Assembly (NCBI GenBank): GCA_905221605.1 | Contig: CAJNDS010002827.1 | Span: forward strand, 87,235 to 151,234 | Length of the DNA: 64,000 nt | Direction: 5' to 3' | DNA from: Symbiodinium natans | Lineage: Eukaryota; Sar; Dinophyceae; Suessiales; Symbiodiniaceae | Shown: positions 44,740-56,865 of the stretch, in pieces | How the letters are laid out: every line of letters begins with the position of its first letter | How positions within the stretch are numbered: the stretch's first letter is position 1 | Position numbers and translations under genes: made by a program | Notes under the pieces: model-generated | Databases searched by the model: none | Told to the model about the DNA's origin: nothing | What the model saw: the letters and a program-made list of their open reading frames with translations, nothing else

Positions 44740-45651
44740 TCAGACTCTCGCTCTGGCCTTGATAGGATCTGTAAGGAGCCTCTTCTTGGACGTCGGGGGA
44801 AACTCGAAGATCTGCAAGGAGGCTGGAGGAAGACTGCAGCATACGCCATGCATCGATATGGCTTTGCTTTGCATAGCATGGTGCGCCTCGACCTTGTTCT
44901 GGAAGCGAATGACTCCGCCGATGCTCAGCTGGCATGCCCTGGTCACGGTCTGCTGCTTCAGGACTGTGGAACACAGAAAACATGCGAAGCCCTCTAGGTG
45001 GAGCAAACATACTGGGCCGACGTGGTTTTGTACTGTCCGTTTGCGCCTCCGATGGCAATTCTGGTAAAGTTTCCATGTTCTGCCATAATGTATCATGCTC
45101 TGTCACATGCGGGGCCCTGGCTGATCTTTAAGGCGTAGCAGTTTCCAGGTGGAAGACCTTCAGCGTCGCGAACCACTCAACCGAGCTGCTCTGCAACCCG
45201 TTGGATCATCCACACTTACAGTCCCATGAGACCCATCGATCGCCATCCACCAATGCCGAGTTTCCTGCCTACGACTCGATATGGATAAATAGCGAGCTCG
45301 TTTGTCTCGGACCTGGACACAAAGCAACAGACTGAGACAAACATCATCGCAAACACCCCTCCAAAGCGGAGACCAAGGTGAAGGCCCATCCCCCATGTCT
45401 TCAATGATGCTCATGTTGAAGTATGGCCTTCAGAGAGGAGATAGATTAAGCAAAGGATTTTGACAGCTCTCGCAGCGCACCTCAAGCCGAAGCCCATCTC
45501 GACATTTTGCAAGATCCCAAAGCCGCCCTTCACCCAGATCTGAGCGGAGAAGCGGAGAGCAAAGCACATGATGCTCTCTCTGGACATCCCTGGTCTTACA
45601 ACAGGACATCAGTACAGTCACTGCTGCGCAAACTGCTATGAACTGCAGCAA
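44740..45651 (-). other. Candidate minus-strand exons, weak
   Basis: Pieces with plausible composition: QTVTRACQLSIGGVIRFQNK with LQIFEFPPTSKKRLLTDPIK (44960-44760), SETNELAIYPYRVVGRKLG (about 45290) preceded by a hydrophobic FGGVFAMMFVSVCCFV that could be a membrane segment, and RLWDLAKCRDGLRLEVRCE (about 45500). Not assembled and no family recognised. Confidence 0.25.
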
Positions 45652-45908
45652 CTACAGAGTATTTGTTAAGACTTCCTTCTCAACCTCATTTGAGGGCTGA
45701 AATTTCTCACGCATTGGGCTTTGTCCGCCCATAACTGGGTGCTTAAAACTCCCTCCCTCCAATTAGGAGACACATTCTTAACCCAGGGCTTTTTGAAGCA
45801 AGGCCCCAATTTGAGGCCCTAGCTTGTAGAACTTTACACAAGCAAGCCCCGATCCCAGAATCCCGTAAAGCTTTACACAAGCAGCCCCCAATGAGAAAGA
45901 ATCCCTCC

Positions 45909-46497
45909 AATTCGCCTCGGCTTCCTGCCGAGAAGCGTCTGGAACAAGCAGACCCGGATCGGGCCTCCTTCCCCCTAACCCAACCCTTCCCCAAATTTTG
46001 ACGCAACCCCCCCCCCCCCCCCGCCCTGTGGGACCCCCCCAATGCCTTGGAGAGCTGCAAACCCGATGCCGTGGAGAGTGCTGCCCCCCCCCCCCACCCC
46101 CCCCCCCACCCCCCCCCCCCCACCCCCCCCCCCCCCCCCCACCCCCCCCGCCCCCACCACCCCCCCCCCACCCCCCCCCCCACCCCCCCCCCCCCACCCC
46201 CCCCCCCACCCCCCCCCCCCCCCACCCCCCCCCCCCCCCCCCCCACCCCCCCCCCCACCCCCACCCCCACCCCCGCCCCCCCCCCACCCCCCCCACCCCC
46301 CCCCCACCCCCCCCCCCACCCCCCCCCCCCACCCCCCCCCCACCCCCCCCCAACCCCCCATCACCCCCCCCCGACCCCCCCCCGACCCCCCCCCCCCCCA
46401 CCCGCTCTCCCTTTTTTTGCGAAACCCTCTTTCCTCCTTTCCTGTCCTGGGGCCGGCCCGGCTGCCGAGGCGGCGCGCGCAAGCGTTTACAATTAAG
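45909..46497. mobile_element. Interspersed repeat copy B with poly-C expansion
   Basis: The left end GCCTCGGCTTCCTGCCGAG plus GCGTCTGGAACAAGCAGAC and the right end GGCTGCCGAGGC plus CGCGCGCAAGCGTTTACAA match copy A closely. Its poly-C block has grown to over 300 bases. It interrupts the TTACACAAGC satellite. CAATT lies at both edges but may be part of the element, so no target duplication is claimed. Confidence 0.7.
46084..46400. repeat. Poly-C tract with CCCCCCA units
   Basis: Over 300 bases of C are broken by single A roughly every 7-11 bases. All frames read as Pro or Gly repeats and are artefacts. The strand could form i-motif or G-quadruplex structures. True length is uncertain. Confidence 0.95.
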
Positions 46498-46935
46498 AAG
46501 CAAGCAGGCCAAGCACCAAATCCCGAATCCGCCTCGCGCCGTGATTGCGTGCGTAGCAAAGAGCAGGCACCCACTTCTACCCAACCCCCCCCCCCACCCC
46601 GCAACCCACCACCCCCAACCCACCTCGATGTTAAAACTAAGAGCCTGAGACATTGAGAGACTTGCTCGTAAGCTTTTACACAAGCAGGCCCCACTCACAA
46701 ACTCCCCCAATTAAGAATCTGAGCCCCATAAGATTCTTAGCTTCTGATAGGGCCGTACAAAAACCCAGAATTTAGAGTCTCGTGAGCCCCTTAGATTCTT
46801 CGCTTCTGATCGGATTTTACACAAGCTAAGCAGGTGCCAAGCAAAAAGAAATCTCAAATTAGGAATCTGAGCCCTCAGATTCTTTTCTTGTAATGGTGTT
46901 ACACAAGCAGCCCAAAGATCATTATCAAACATGAC

Positions 46936-48486
46936 AGGGTTCTACACAATCCTACACTCCAGGTATATGTGTAAGAATGTCTTGAGCTAGTGGCTACAGC
47001 GTCCTCTATAGGGCCTTAGGTTGCTGGCTCGAATCTGAGCCCCCAAGAGCCAGAAAAGCAGCTAAATACACACCAAACAAGCCACTCTCTAGTTAAGAAT
47101 TTGAGCCACCCGTTGACCGAACCCTGGCACATTCTTAACCAGTGCTCGCACTGTAGAAAACTAACCGCGACCGAAGATCCCTTAGCTTTTGCTGCTGACG
47201 AGAAGGTCAAGGCGATGCCAACTCCTAGATGCCTCACCGGGAAGAATCCCGGTGCCACCGTGGAACGCACCTTCTGGGGTTTTGCCAACCCTCAGAAATC
47301 TTGCGGCTCGTAAAGCCTCCTCACTCTCAATCGACGAACACGGCCCCTCTCTGAACCACGGATAGTTGTTGGCTAAACCTGGCCAAACCTGCTTCGCGTT
47401 TTGGATCCCCAGGCTACACCTGTGATCTTGAAGGCCGACATGCTGGATAGTGACGTTGTAGCATGTGTTTTCAGGGTCTGGGTGGGCAATGGCAGCAGGG
47501 TTTCACTGAGGGGAACCGGCTTCTGCTGTGTACTGACGTGTACCGCGAAGAGGTGTGACGTGCATTCACTGCACTGAAATTGCCAACGCATTGTCTCATT
47601 GATGTCTCATGGCGAACTTGATGTAGGGCTGCTAGCTCGCATCATGTCGGGCAGTATTGCTAATGTGTGGGCGTTCGAGCGCGTGCGAGCACATGCGTGT
47701 AAGCGAGCATGCGTGCAAGCACGTTCCGTATTCAAAAGGTCAGCTAAATTTGAGAAATAGCAGTCAGACAAGGTTTGGCCGACGTTCAGCTCGCGTCGAA
47801 GAGCCAATGCGTTCGCAGAGTGGACCACTGTTTCCACGAGTACGCAAGTGCTTGGGAGATGACACGCTCCTGCGCATCTGCCCGCTAGCTCATCAAAACT
47901 GCAGAAGGTGATCATGTTTTCTTGCCCGGGCCGAAAAATCTTCAAGGGGTGCGACACCGTGCTGAACGCGTTTTCGGTACCTAAAGCCCTCTATGCGTGA
48001 CAGACCTTGGACGATCTTCATGTCATGTTGCTGCTTCTGTTGGAACATGAGTGAATCAGTTTTAAGCAGCGGTTTTAAAATTTTACGACATATTCTCTGA
48101 GCTTTTCAAGTCTGAGTTCCGCACGTTCGGCTCGAATTCAAGTCCCAACCTGCTTCAAGCAAAAAACAGAACGCTTCGCTACTTGGTGCAACTTACTGGT
48201 GCTGACTCGGAAGCAACACTTCATGACTTCATACGCAAAAAGCTTGGAATGGGACTGGAAGTGCTTCGTGAACAGCAGCCACGCAGGAGAAGTGAAGTTG
48301 ACCTAAGTCAAATCAAATTCAATGCCGTTTCGTTCGCTCCTTCCTTGCGCACTACCCTGCTGTTGGTTCTTTGGTCCAACATTGGGGACGATACGTGACA
48401 CTGCTCCTGTAATTGGGATCATACTCAGATTATGCTGTTCAACCAGACGAGGAGTGGGTGGGCGTGGAACCGCTGACCTTGCACCG
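46936..48486. other. Spacer, no gene seen
   Basis: A weakly tRNA-like stretch at 46980-47040 was considered and rejected. Open frames on both strands show no motif. Confidence 0.3.
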
Positions 48487-48775
48487 ATCGAGCGAGAAAG
48501 CACGAGAGAGCGAGAGAGCGAGAGAGCGAGAGAGCGAGAGAGCGAGAGAGCGAGAGAGCGAGAGTCTGAGCGCGAGCGAGCGAGCGGGGAAGAGAGAGGG
48601 GAGAGAGAGCGAGAGGGAGAGCGAGAGAGAGAAAGAGAGCGGGAGAGAGAGAGAAGGAACAGACGGAGAGAGAGAGAGAGGGAAAGATGGAATGATGAAG
48701 AAAGAGACAGGGAGGGAGAGAGAGAGAGAGAGGGGGAGGAAAAGAGGGAGAGAGAGACAGAGAGGAAACCTTCTG
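48487..48775. repeat. GAGAGC/GAGA purine tract
   Basis: (GAGAGC)n with 8-base GAGAGCGA periodicity changes into GAGAGAGA and GGGAGAGA words for about 290 bases. Glu/Arg and Leu/Ser-rich frames are shadows. Confidence 0.95.
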
Positions 48776-48892
48776 GACATCACCAGTTGGGTCGAGATCT
48801 CGCTGTGTGGCATGACAGCAAAGCCCGCTGCATTCCTCATCTCCACCGAGAAATTGTGCTGCTCGCCGAAGGTCTGACAAAGAGCAAGACTG

Positions 48893-51430
48893 TCAGACTG
48901 TGCGGAAACTCCAACGACCCAGAGTATATTGGAGCACGGAGAAGTGTGAGACTCTTGGATGGAGAGTCGAACACACAGACTGTTGGGCGCATTGCGAGGA
49001 ACTAGGATGCCGGACCGTGTCGAAGTGCATCGTCCCACGGCTGAGAAGCTTTGTTTCAAGGCCTGGTGTCTCACAAAAGCACTGCTGCGTCATCGGCGTC
49101 ATCTACCACCGTTTTGTAGCATTTTGCAATTCATTCCGATCGTTCTCAAGGATGGTAAGCTCCCTAGCCGACTCGCATAGTGCCCTTCAGCTTCCCGATG
49201 TGGAAGATCTTGGGGGCCGTGCACAGAACAGAAAACAAACCGGATCTCTCAGAAAATCGGACCTTCATGTTGATGCTCCATCCTGGGGTCACAGTGACCG
49301 GCGTTCCACCTCCGTTGCTCCAAGCATAACAAGCCAAAGCTTTCAGCAAACTCCCAGTGCAAAGCAGGGCACCTATGTGAAAGGTGAACGGCCGCATGAA
49401 CATCGCTGTGTCCGTCCTTACTAAACTCTCTACGAGACTGTCTTGCCGGCTTGTGCCATGCGCCACCCTGTGGATACCACTAGGGCTCACTGGGGCCGAT
49501 GACTTGAGCTTGCTAAGGATTGGAATTGGAAAAACATCCAGCATGTTGTGCAACACCGAGGAAGACCTGGCAAGAAGATGGCACTGCAGGAAACCGATCT
49601 GCATGTCCTCCTCGCCTGTCTTTGTCAAAATCAGCGGCTGTCCCGATGTCCAAGTCTAGATCTGCCAAGCCTCAGAGAAATTCAAATGTCGACACGTAGA
49701 CTGCAGTGCATGCTGGGTGGTCTGACTCTGGACGAGAAAGTCCACCGTCTCGTGTGGCCTCTGCAAGTATCAAGGCAATGCAACAGCAATCTGCAAGTGC
49801 CCAAAGTGATGTTAGGGTGCTGACGCTTGCGTTATGTCTGGCATGTGGCTGCTGAGGTTCATCGTAAACCCCAGCCAGGCATGCACCTTGGGCTTGAAGA
49901 GCCTCCAAAGCCAGATGGCTCGTGATGGCTCTTGATCGCTGTTGCACGTGTGCCTGAACCACGCCGTTCCACCCGGAAAAGTGTATTTGTACTGCGGATT
50001 TTCGGTGCTGTCAGCCTGGGATTCGCCAGGGAAGGGCTGGGACCCAACACAACAAAGGCACAGAAGGACCTGCCTCGTATGTCCAGTTCCAGTGAAACCG
50101 GTCTTTCTCAGTGGGGTTGTTCAGGTTGAAGAAGGTGTTGTCCTGCGAATCTCTTAATGGGTTGAGGGGGGGTGAGAATCAACAACTAAGGCACACCTAG
50201 ATGCTGCCTGCTGGTCGTTCGCCTTGTCAGGTGTGAAGCCTGCCTTCATGTGCAAGTCACCACCTCGTTTGCATCGCCACATTGAGCCACATCCATGCAC
50301 TGCAACAGCACGGCCAAGGCAGCCAGCGCAGGTCATCCACATCTCCGATTCCATTCCAAGTTCATCTCTACAGAAGGAGATGCATCCTTGTATTCGTCTC
50401 CTGAATCCTTGTGCAAGGTATACACCCCCTTGGACAAACAGGAGGCAGCAGTCAGCAGCAATAATTACACAGCGAACCTTCCTGGTAATGAAAAGACTGA
50501 AGTACATGCTGACTGGGTCACGCCAGCCTAGAAGCAAAGAGTGAAAAGCCATCCACTCTCACGCACCAACACACAATAGAACACACAAAGATGCAAAAGC
50601 GGTGACAGTTCTGCACTTTTTGAGAAGAGCGCAAATATAGGACTGGTGGGAGCAGTTTGGGCCCCCACTTCAACGTTGTGCGACAACCCTATGACCATAT
50701 GCACTGAGGCGGAGCACGGCCGTGAATTTGTCATGATGGTACGGGACTGACAGGTGGAAGACCGCAAAAATTTCGAAGACCGCAAAAATGTTAAATCAGA
50801 TTAAGACACGTCTCCTCTAGAATGAATGCAAGAAGCGAATCCCTCCAAGAGCCCGTGAGGCAGGAAAGTGCTCCCCTGTCATGCTTTCTCGTTCCAAAAT
50901 AACACACGTCAGAGGAGAAAGCGTGATTGAGGCGAAATCGCGCGCGATCTGTCGCAGAGAACGATCCGCATACGTGCCACGTCAGCTGCAACACAAACCA
51001 GGCCCTCCATGTACACTCAGCGTGTCTGAATACAAAATGTGTAGAGTGATGCGACAACCTGCATCAATCACAAATGTGCCCTCGCCGAGAATACGGCCAT
51101 GAACCTCGCCCAAGCTGTTGACACCATCTCGCAAAAAGTCCATAAACGACTCGGACAGACCTAGAGCCAAGCAATTCTTGAAGACAGGTACTTTGCGAAA
51201 AGATTGGATTGCAACATACCCCGAGATGGCCACGACGATTCTTCGACCGCGCCCTGGACAAATACCAAGAGGAACATCATGCAGAACAAAGCCTTTGAGC
51301 CAGCAGTGCGGCCTCAACTCATGCTGCAGAACCTGTGGGTCCTTAGCCCTCGCGGGCATGACATGAATGTAGAACCTCACGTCATCAGTGACTGCACCAT
51401 CCCTCTGCACGGAACTTTCTAAAGGCACTA
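48893..51430 (-). other. Candidate minus-strand exon clusters
   Basis: The best pieces are 51428-50982 (RFYIHVMPARAKDPQVLQHE, LKGFVLHDVPLGICPG, NCLALGLSESFMDFLRDGV), 50430-50180 (GMESEMWMTCAGCLGRAV, LHMKAGFTPDKANDQQA) and 49628-49164 (LHNMLDVFPIPILSKLKS, APKIFHIGKLKGTMRVG). Lengths are larger than usual exons here, so some may contain hidden introns. No domain is recognised. The same strand as all resolved host genes supports them. Confidence 0.35.
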
Positions 51431-51697
51431 GTGTGCCTGCATGACCGAAATACTTCTTGAGCTGTCGCCAGCTCCTCCACGCACGAAGTTAGCAAGAACA
51501 CAAGTATGCAGCACGGGCATCTGGCAATCCTTTGTGTGCAGATCCACAAGTGCGGAACTTGTCTCCAGCTTAGCGACCTGCAGGGCCGCCACTCCACCCG
51601 GAAGAGCTTACACCCCTACTACCTGCCTTGCGGATCCGTTGAATTCGGTGATATAGGTTTTTTTCTGCCAGATGCTTGCCTGATTAGACTCGCCGGG

Positions 51698-52350
51698 TCA
51701 TGCAACACAAATGGTTGTGTGAGCAATTAGTGTCCGGCAGGGATGCAGCATGTGTGAAGCAGTGACATGCTCCAGCTTGGCCATTCGGTGCAAGATGTCC
51801 TGTGGCACCTGGCGCAAGACGTTTCTGTAGGCAAAGTATCTGACAGCTTCAACTTGTTCTGGGTGCCTGAAGCACAAGGTGGTCGTGGCTACACTCGACT
51901 ATTCTAACTCCTCTTTGGTGCTCGAGGTCCAGCTCCTGGCAGCAGCCAATCTCACATGGACCACAAAATCTCAGCCCGCCCCCCCAAGCTCCATCAGAGC
52001 ATCAGGATCTGTGTCCACATCCCAATGGATCGAGAGGTCACTGCCATCCTGGCGAGTGGCCGGAGACTGTAACTGCAAAGCCCCTTCTCTTCTCTTTCTT
52101 CTCATCTCTAGCAAACCCTTTTCATTGCACACCTTGCTTGTACTTGCTTGAAAACGTTCTCAAAAAATAGCAACTAGCTTGGGCAGTGTATGCCGCGAAA
52201 ATGAACTTTAGCTTCTCTCGAAACTTTCCAGACAAAACTCCCAAACCTGATCAGAAGGTTCGGACTCGATGTTGCCCAAGAAATATTCATTAAATGTGTC
52301 CAGGACAGCAGATCCTGCCACATCTTTGAGTTCAGTCATGTCTACGCTGC
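51698..52350 (-). other. Candidate 3' exons of a minus-strand gene
   Basis: Three pieces: about 52350-52254 (VDMTELKDVAGSAVLDTF, NEYFLGNIESEPSDQ), about 52049-51976 (DGSDLSIHWDVDTDPDAL) and a terminal exon 51866-51698 with a TGA stop after 55 codons (HPEQVEAVRYFAYRNVLRQV, PQDILHRMAKLEHVTASHML). They may be the 3' part of the KH-domain gene just upstream, since no stop was found between. No domain of its own is recognised. Confidence 0.45.
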
Positions 52351-53576
52351 ATACTAAACTCTGTAGAAGAATCCCTCCGATCTCTCTGCAACATGGTTGG
52401 CGGAGAACATGACTTGGCGTTAGCACCAACAGGTCCATCAAGTAACCCAACGGTAAGCCAACTACCCTGCCAGCGTCAAGGCACGAGGAGATTTCAGGAA
52501 GGCTACAAGATGACAGCAAGATGACAGCAAGATGACAGTGGAGCACATCCTGGACAATCTCGCACCTCGAACCTGTGGTCCTGACGATGTCGAAAGTGCC
52601 TGATTTATCTCTTTGAGCAGATCATGAGACAACACCCTGTGCAAGCAACGGAAGAAGCATGCCTGATGTTGGGAGGATGATCACCCTCGACGCTTCCACC
52701 TTCGAAGATTCCTGGCAGTTCAGCACACTATACTACAAAGCGAGAACATGCAACACCCAATCCGGGACTTGGACGGAATGGTTGAGGATAGAACACAGCA
52801 TTGACTGGGACCTTGCAGAAGGATGCACACCAAAATGCTTCAAATCTAGTCCGGCACTCTCTACTGACAGGTTTGCTCCAGGGTGGCATGCGTCTGGGCC
52901 ACTAGGTTCCGCACACTCAGTCCTATTAAAAGCCGTGCAGCCTTCACACCAGCTTTTGATAGCATTAAAACCGACAGACATGACACGTTGCAGTGAGCGG
53001 TGACTGCCTGCATGGCCGCAAGGAGCAGCCTTCAAAACTCTCAACGTTCATTTCCACATGTTGTGATCTTTTCGGTCTGGACTCCAGGTATGAGTCCCTG
53101 CCTGGCAGCGCCAATGGCTGCACGGCCGCTAAGCGTCAAGAAAGCTTGAGCCAGTGCAAACGTGGAACATGCAGTTGAACTCCGAATCTGCCAGTGGCCC
53201 GAAGCCCTAAGGAAAACGCAGTCCCGCAAATTGGCAAAGCAGATGATACAGATGCACCTCTCTAATCATCACCTGCGCCAGCGCCACTGCCTTGGCTCTA
53301 GCATCAAGGTGTCAACTGTCGAGAGGCCTTGCCAATCCTTCCCACCACCACTCTGAAGACTTCGCAGACTCCGAAGTCTGGGGATGCGAGCATCTGCTGA
53401 CCCCGTCATGCGCACGATGCATGGATCTCGTCCCTGCAGAGCGTCTACAGATGTCCACAGCCAACTGCTTCTGTCACAGGATGCGCCAGGCAAACAACAG
53501 TGCCGCGATACAGTCCTGCTTCTCAGCTAGGTCCTAAAGTACTGAAGGTCCCAAGTGCGCTGCAATCCCTACGCGC

Positions 53577-54713
53577 CTTGTCTAGATCTATCTTCGCGCC
53601 GCTTCTCTCCTGCGGAAATGTTGGAACAAGCTGCATCGCATTTCTATGCACATTGCACCGTGCATCACCGTCCTGAATTTCATTTATTTGTCGGCCACCA
53701 GGACCAATCAATCGGCCAGTGACACTTGGAGGAATCTGGCACCACGAAACAACGAAGAAGGCGTGCAAAGCGTGCAAAGTGCTATACAAAACTAAACAAC
53801 GTAAACAATGCCTCCATGGTGGCTGCAGCTTCTGCCAATTGGGTCCTGTCACGGCCTGCAGAGCTCTCTGCAGCTCACACACCACAGCCGCTACACCCCA
53901 CCCACACATGTCACAATCGCCTTCTAAGACTTCAGTCACCAGAGTCTTGGCCAGTTGTACGTTGTCGGGAAAACCGCCGAAACGTACCTGTTGACAAGTT
54001 CGGAGAGTCTCGATCGAAGGGCATACACTGCAAGAAGGTTGGAGACATGCAAGTTCAGTGCAAGGCCGAACAGTCAGAAGAATTGCCACTGGTCTGAGCT
54101 CTGGTGCAAGGCAGCGGTCTGGCTGCCGATCGATGTCAATCTTGGCGCCGCTGCGCTCCTGAAGTTCCTGATCACACCGAAGCTGAGCCAAGCTGAGCCT
54201 TGCTGAGCCACATTGCCCGAAACCAAACTTCTTCATCCGTCCCTGTCTACGATGCATCCCTCAACTGTTTTTCAGGCTTTCCCGAGACGCCGGCCTGTAT
54301 CCGCGCACCTCCTGCGCCGATGATGCGCCCCACGGCGCTCCGGGGAATCTCCAGGTAATCCCCGCTACCTTCTGTTTAAGATGCGAAGAAATTCAGCTGA
54401 AGCATCTCTAGACTCTCAGGCACCTGAATCTGATGGCGGAGTCATGATGGCATTGATCATGGCTTTCGCCACATCCACCTCTGAAGGCTGCAAGACAGCA
54501 AGAATCAGCAAGAGCAGCAGGGACTGAATGTCGAACCCGCCTGGCTTTGGGTTCCCACAAAACGCACCCTGCAGCCTGTGGGAGACTTGTCCACATCCAC
54601 CTCGAACACTGGAAAGAAGGGTGCTCCCCTTTGCAGATCTTTGCAGAGTCTGCTGCCTGTGCGCCGCTCTTTTGCCGAATTTCGGCTATTTGCTGCCCCT
54701 TGGTTCCGATGAC
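53577..54713 (-). CDS. Protein with three KH RNA-binding domains, partial multi-exon gene
   Basis: Exons found: 54713-about 54659, 54608-54541, 54487-54424, 54371-54295, 54167-54123, 53987-53922, 53735-53673, 53609-53577. The first three form a KH domain (VIGTKGQQIAEIRQKSGA, VDVDKSPTGCRVRFVGTQSQ, SEVDVAKAMINAIM). The next three form a second (LEIPRSAVGRIIGAGGARIQ, ELQERSGAKIDID, VRFGGFPDNVQLAKTLVTEV). The last two start a third (IPPSVTGRLIGPGGRQINEI, ERSGAKIDLDK), with a likely continuation near 53310 (DARAKAVALAQVMIREV). All three have GxxG loops (GTKG, GAGG, GPGG) that bind four nucleotides of RNA or ssDNA. Introns are 50-190 bases with GC, GA and GT starts. The start and the 3' end are open, and the gene may run to 51698. 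One further exon is missing before the third domain. Confidence 0.8.
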
Positions 54714-54880
54714 CTGCAAGAAGACCCGACCGATCCAACATGACCTGAAGAGAAGGCATGTAAAATCATGTAAAGCAAGCTACGCCAATGCAAACCTAAA
54801 ATGAGAGACCTTGTGAGCTCGGAAGTCCAAAAGGTAAGACGGCTTCGCATTTCCCGAACCGCATACAACAGCCATGACCG

Positions 54881-55420
54881 TTGCGCATGTCGCGAGCCCA
54901 GACGTCCCACAGCGATGACAGTTTCGAGGACGGCGAGGGCGGCCATTCGTCCAACAAGCGACACTTCGAGAACAACCCACATTGCGCAGCAGGCGCGCCG
55001 CCCCCGCGCGCGCGCAACATCTACCTAGCCCCACTTGCATTTCACACACCCCTTCACGTTGGAACCCCTTCGTGTTGACGTGCTTTTTTGTGTGGCAAGA
55101 GTGACCTGAAGACATGAATAAACGAACTGGGCCGAATGAATGCGAACCGCGCCTTGCCAGTGGCATGTCGCGGGAGCTCGATGTGCTCTTCAACAGCTGG
55201 CCTCCGGAGACTTGCCCAAATACATCTCCGATGACTATGAGCTCCCATCACCCTTTGAAGGACCAAGCAGCAAGGAGGCAGCAAGGAGTCAGAAGATGAC
55301 GCTCCCGAGTCGCTCACGAGGATGGATCCGAAGCTGCTGACGCTGCTCGTGCTGACACGGCCTGAATTTTGGGGAAGCTTCACGCCTTCGGTTTCAGAAG
55401 GGCAGAACACAGGGGCGTCC
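54881..55420 (+). other. Candidate plus-strand exons
   Basis: The plus strand has GC-ending codons typical of coding DNA in SDDSFEDGEGGHSSNKRHFE (about 54905-54985), LASGDLPKYISDDYELPSPF (about 55195-55260) and SEDDAPESLTRMDPKLLTLL (about 55285-55360). The minus strand is also open here, so the strand is uncertain. If real, this gene is divergent from the KH gene. No domain is recognised. Confidence 0.3.
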
Positions 55421-55476
55421 ATCAGAAAATGACACGTCTTCTCTCAGATGCACGGAAGCGCCAGGAACCCCCCGGC

Positions 55477-55477
<1 letters not shown>

Positions 55478-55513
<36 letters not shown>

Positions 55514-55660
55514 AGCTGTGTAGCTCTGGTGGGACGCGCCACTACGGTGGCCCTACTGTCCGCACAGACAGACAGACAGACAGACAGACAGTGTAGCTCT
55601 GCATACACATCTCGGGTCATCGCGGCAGCAGCTGCTGCGGCAGCAGCAGCAGCGGCTGAG
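55478..55660. repeat. Cluster of microsatellites (GT, ACAG, GCA)
   Basis: (GT)n at about 55480-55511, (ACAG)n at 55563-55591 and a GCAGCA-rich run at 55622-55657 lie within 180 bases. They are simple repeats. Confidence 0.95.
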
Positions 55661-56409
55661 CATGAGCGGATTGACAATTAAAGTTGAACCTACATATACC
55701 AACATCACACAAAGTCGGAGTCGGCTAGTCCGCCTTCTCTTCCAACCTCGCGGGAATCACCTGAGGCGACACAGGCATGGGCACAAATGAAGCTCATCAC
55801 ACAAAACTTGAACCGAACTTACAGCTGTGCGGCGGCCTTCGCCGGGACACGACAAAACAATGCAACGAAGGCTCACACAGATCCCCTGTTGGGCTCGATT
55901 TTGGGACACTGTTTGGGCTCGCCTGGAAACCTGTAGAGCAATGTATCATCTGCTGCATGATGCTGTCAAGCACTATCCGCGCCAGCACAAGCCGGACGGA
56001 GCGAGGAGCTTGCGACACAGCACAGAAATGGTGAGCATGTCAAAGTACTACACATGGGTTTGGCAGCGATACTCGAAAGTGACTGGTCTTGCATAACGTG
56101 GTACAGGATGTACGGGTGATACAGGCAAGTTGTACAAGCTTCAAAACTCCTACGGCTCATTACAAGTCCAGATATGTGTGCCTGCTAAGAGCGCGCCGTC
56201 GGCAACCTCCAAAATCAACGCCTGCACCAAGCCATCTGAAAGAGTCTGAAAAAGCGTTACCATTATTGCCATTCGAGACAAAGGTGAATTGCAAGTAAAC
56301 GAACAACGAACACCATGGTCGATCGCCACAAACGAAATGTCTTTTAACATCATACCAGTGCTCGAAAGATGTCCAATTCAAGCTGCCACATTACACACCG
56401 GGGTGAGGG
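55661..56409. other. Spacer, no gene seen
   Basis: Open frames on both strands are short and without motif. Confidence 0.3.
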
Positions 56410-56545
56410 TCGAGTCAGAAAACGAGTCGAAAACGTCAAAGACAGAGTCAGAAACAAGGAAAACCGAGTCAGAAAACGAAAACGCGTGAGCCCAGAAAAC
56501 TGAGGAGACGCGAGTCAGAAAACAAGACAGTGAGTTAGAAACGGC
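56410..56545. repeat. Degenerate GAGTCAGAAAAC repeat
   Basis: GAGTCAGAAAAC and variants (GAGTCGAAAAC, GAGTCAGAAAC, GAGTTAGAAAC) recur about seven times with irregular spacing. Confidence 0.75.
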
Positions 56546-56614
56546 CCCAATCACACAAAGGTTAACTTCTACAACGAAACGTAATGTTTGCTAAGTAGCC
56601 GTCAGTCTCTTCCA

Positions 56615-56760
56615 GGATAGGTACCTACTTTGTACCCCTACCCCACCCGTCTATCCTCAAGGGATAGACCCCTATCTAGATGGTCTACCGGAAACCGATA
56701 GGTGCCTACACACACGCACTCCCATAGGTCGGATGTTGTCCGATAGACCCCCATCGTTGT
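56615..56760. repeat. GATAGGTACCTAC direct and inverted repeats
   Basis: GATAGGTACCTAC is echoed as GATAGGTGCCTAC about 80 bases on. Between them GTCTATCC and GGGATAGAC form an 8-base stem with a short loop, and GATAGACCCC words recur. The role is unknown. Confidence 0.6.
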
Positions 56761-56865
56761 AAGATAAGTCGTTATGCACGTGAAACGTCTCGAGGGTCCG
56801 CACAAGCTTGCTTCAACGATAGATGAGTTTTTGAAACACTTATCATGCAAGCATGGTGTTTGCAA

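Larger units (their letters stand above)
45780..46935. repeat. TTACACAAGC satellite, split by repeat copy B
   Basis: TTACACAAGC occurs at 45834, 45873, 46676, 46817 and 46899, with AATCTGAGCCC, AGATTCTT and GCTTCTGAT between them, so diverged units of about 40-140 bases lie on both sides of copy B. The satellite must predate that insertion. Confidence 0.7.

Noticed and set aside
45743..46710. Very long Gly- or Pro-rich open frames on both strands
   Set aside because: They read the poly-C tract. No stop codons can occur in it, so length means nothing.
46980..47040. A tRNA-like or SINE-head stretch with GGCTCGAATC
   Set aside because: The B-box-like word has a mismatch, the arms do not pair properly and no acceptor stem is visible.
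48322..49074. Arg/Glu-rich frame that looks like an SR-type protein
   Set aside because: It is the translation of the GAGAGC repeat. The flanks do not continue as a protein in frame.
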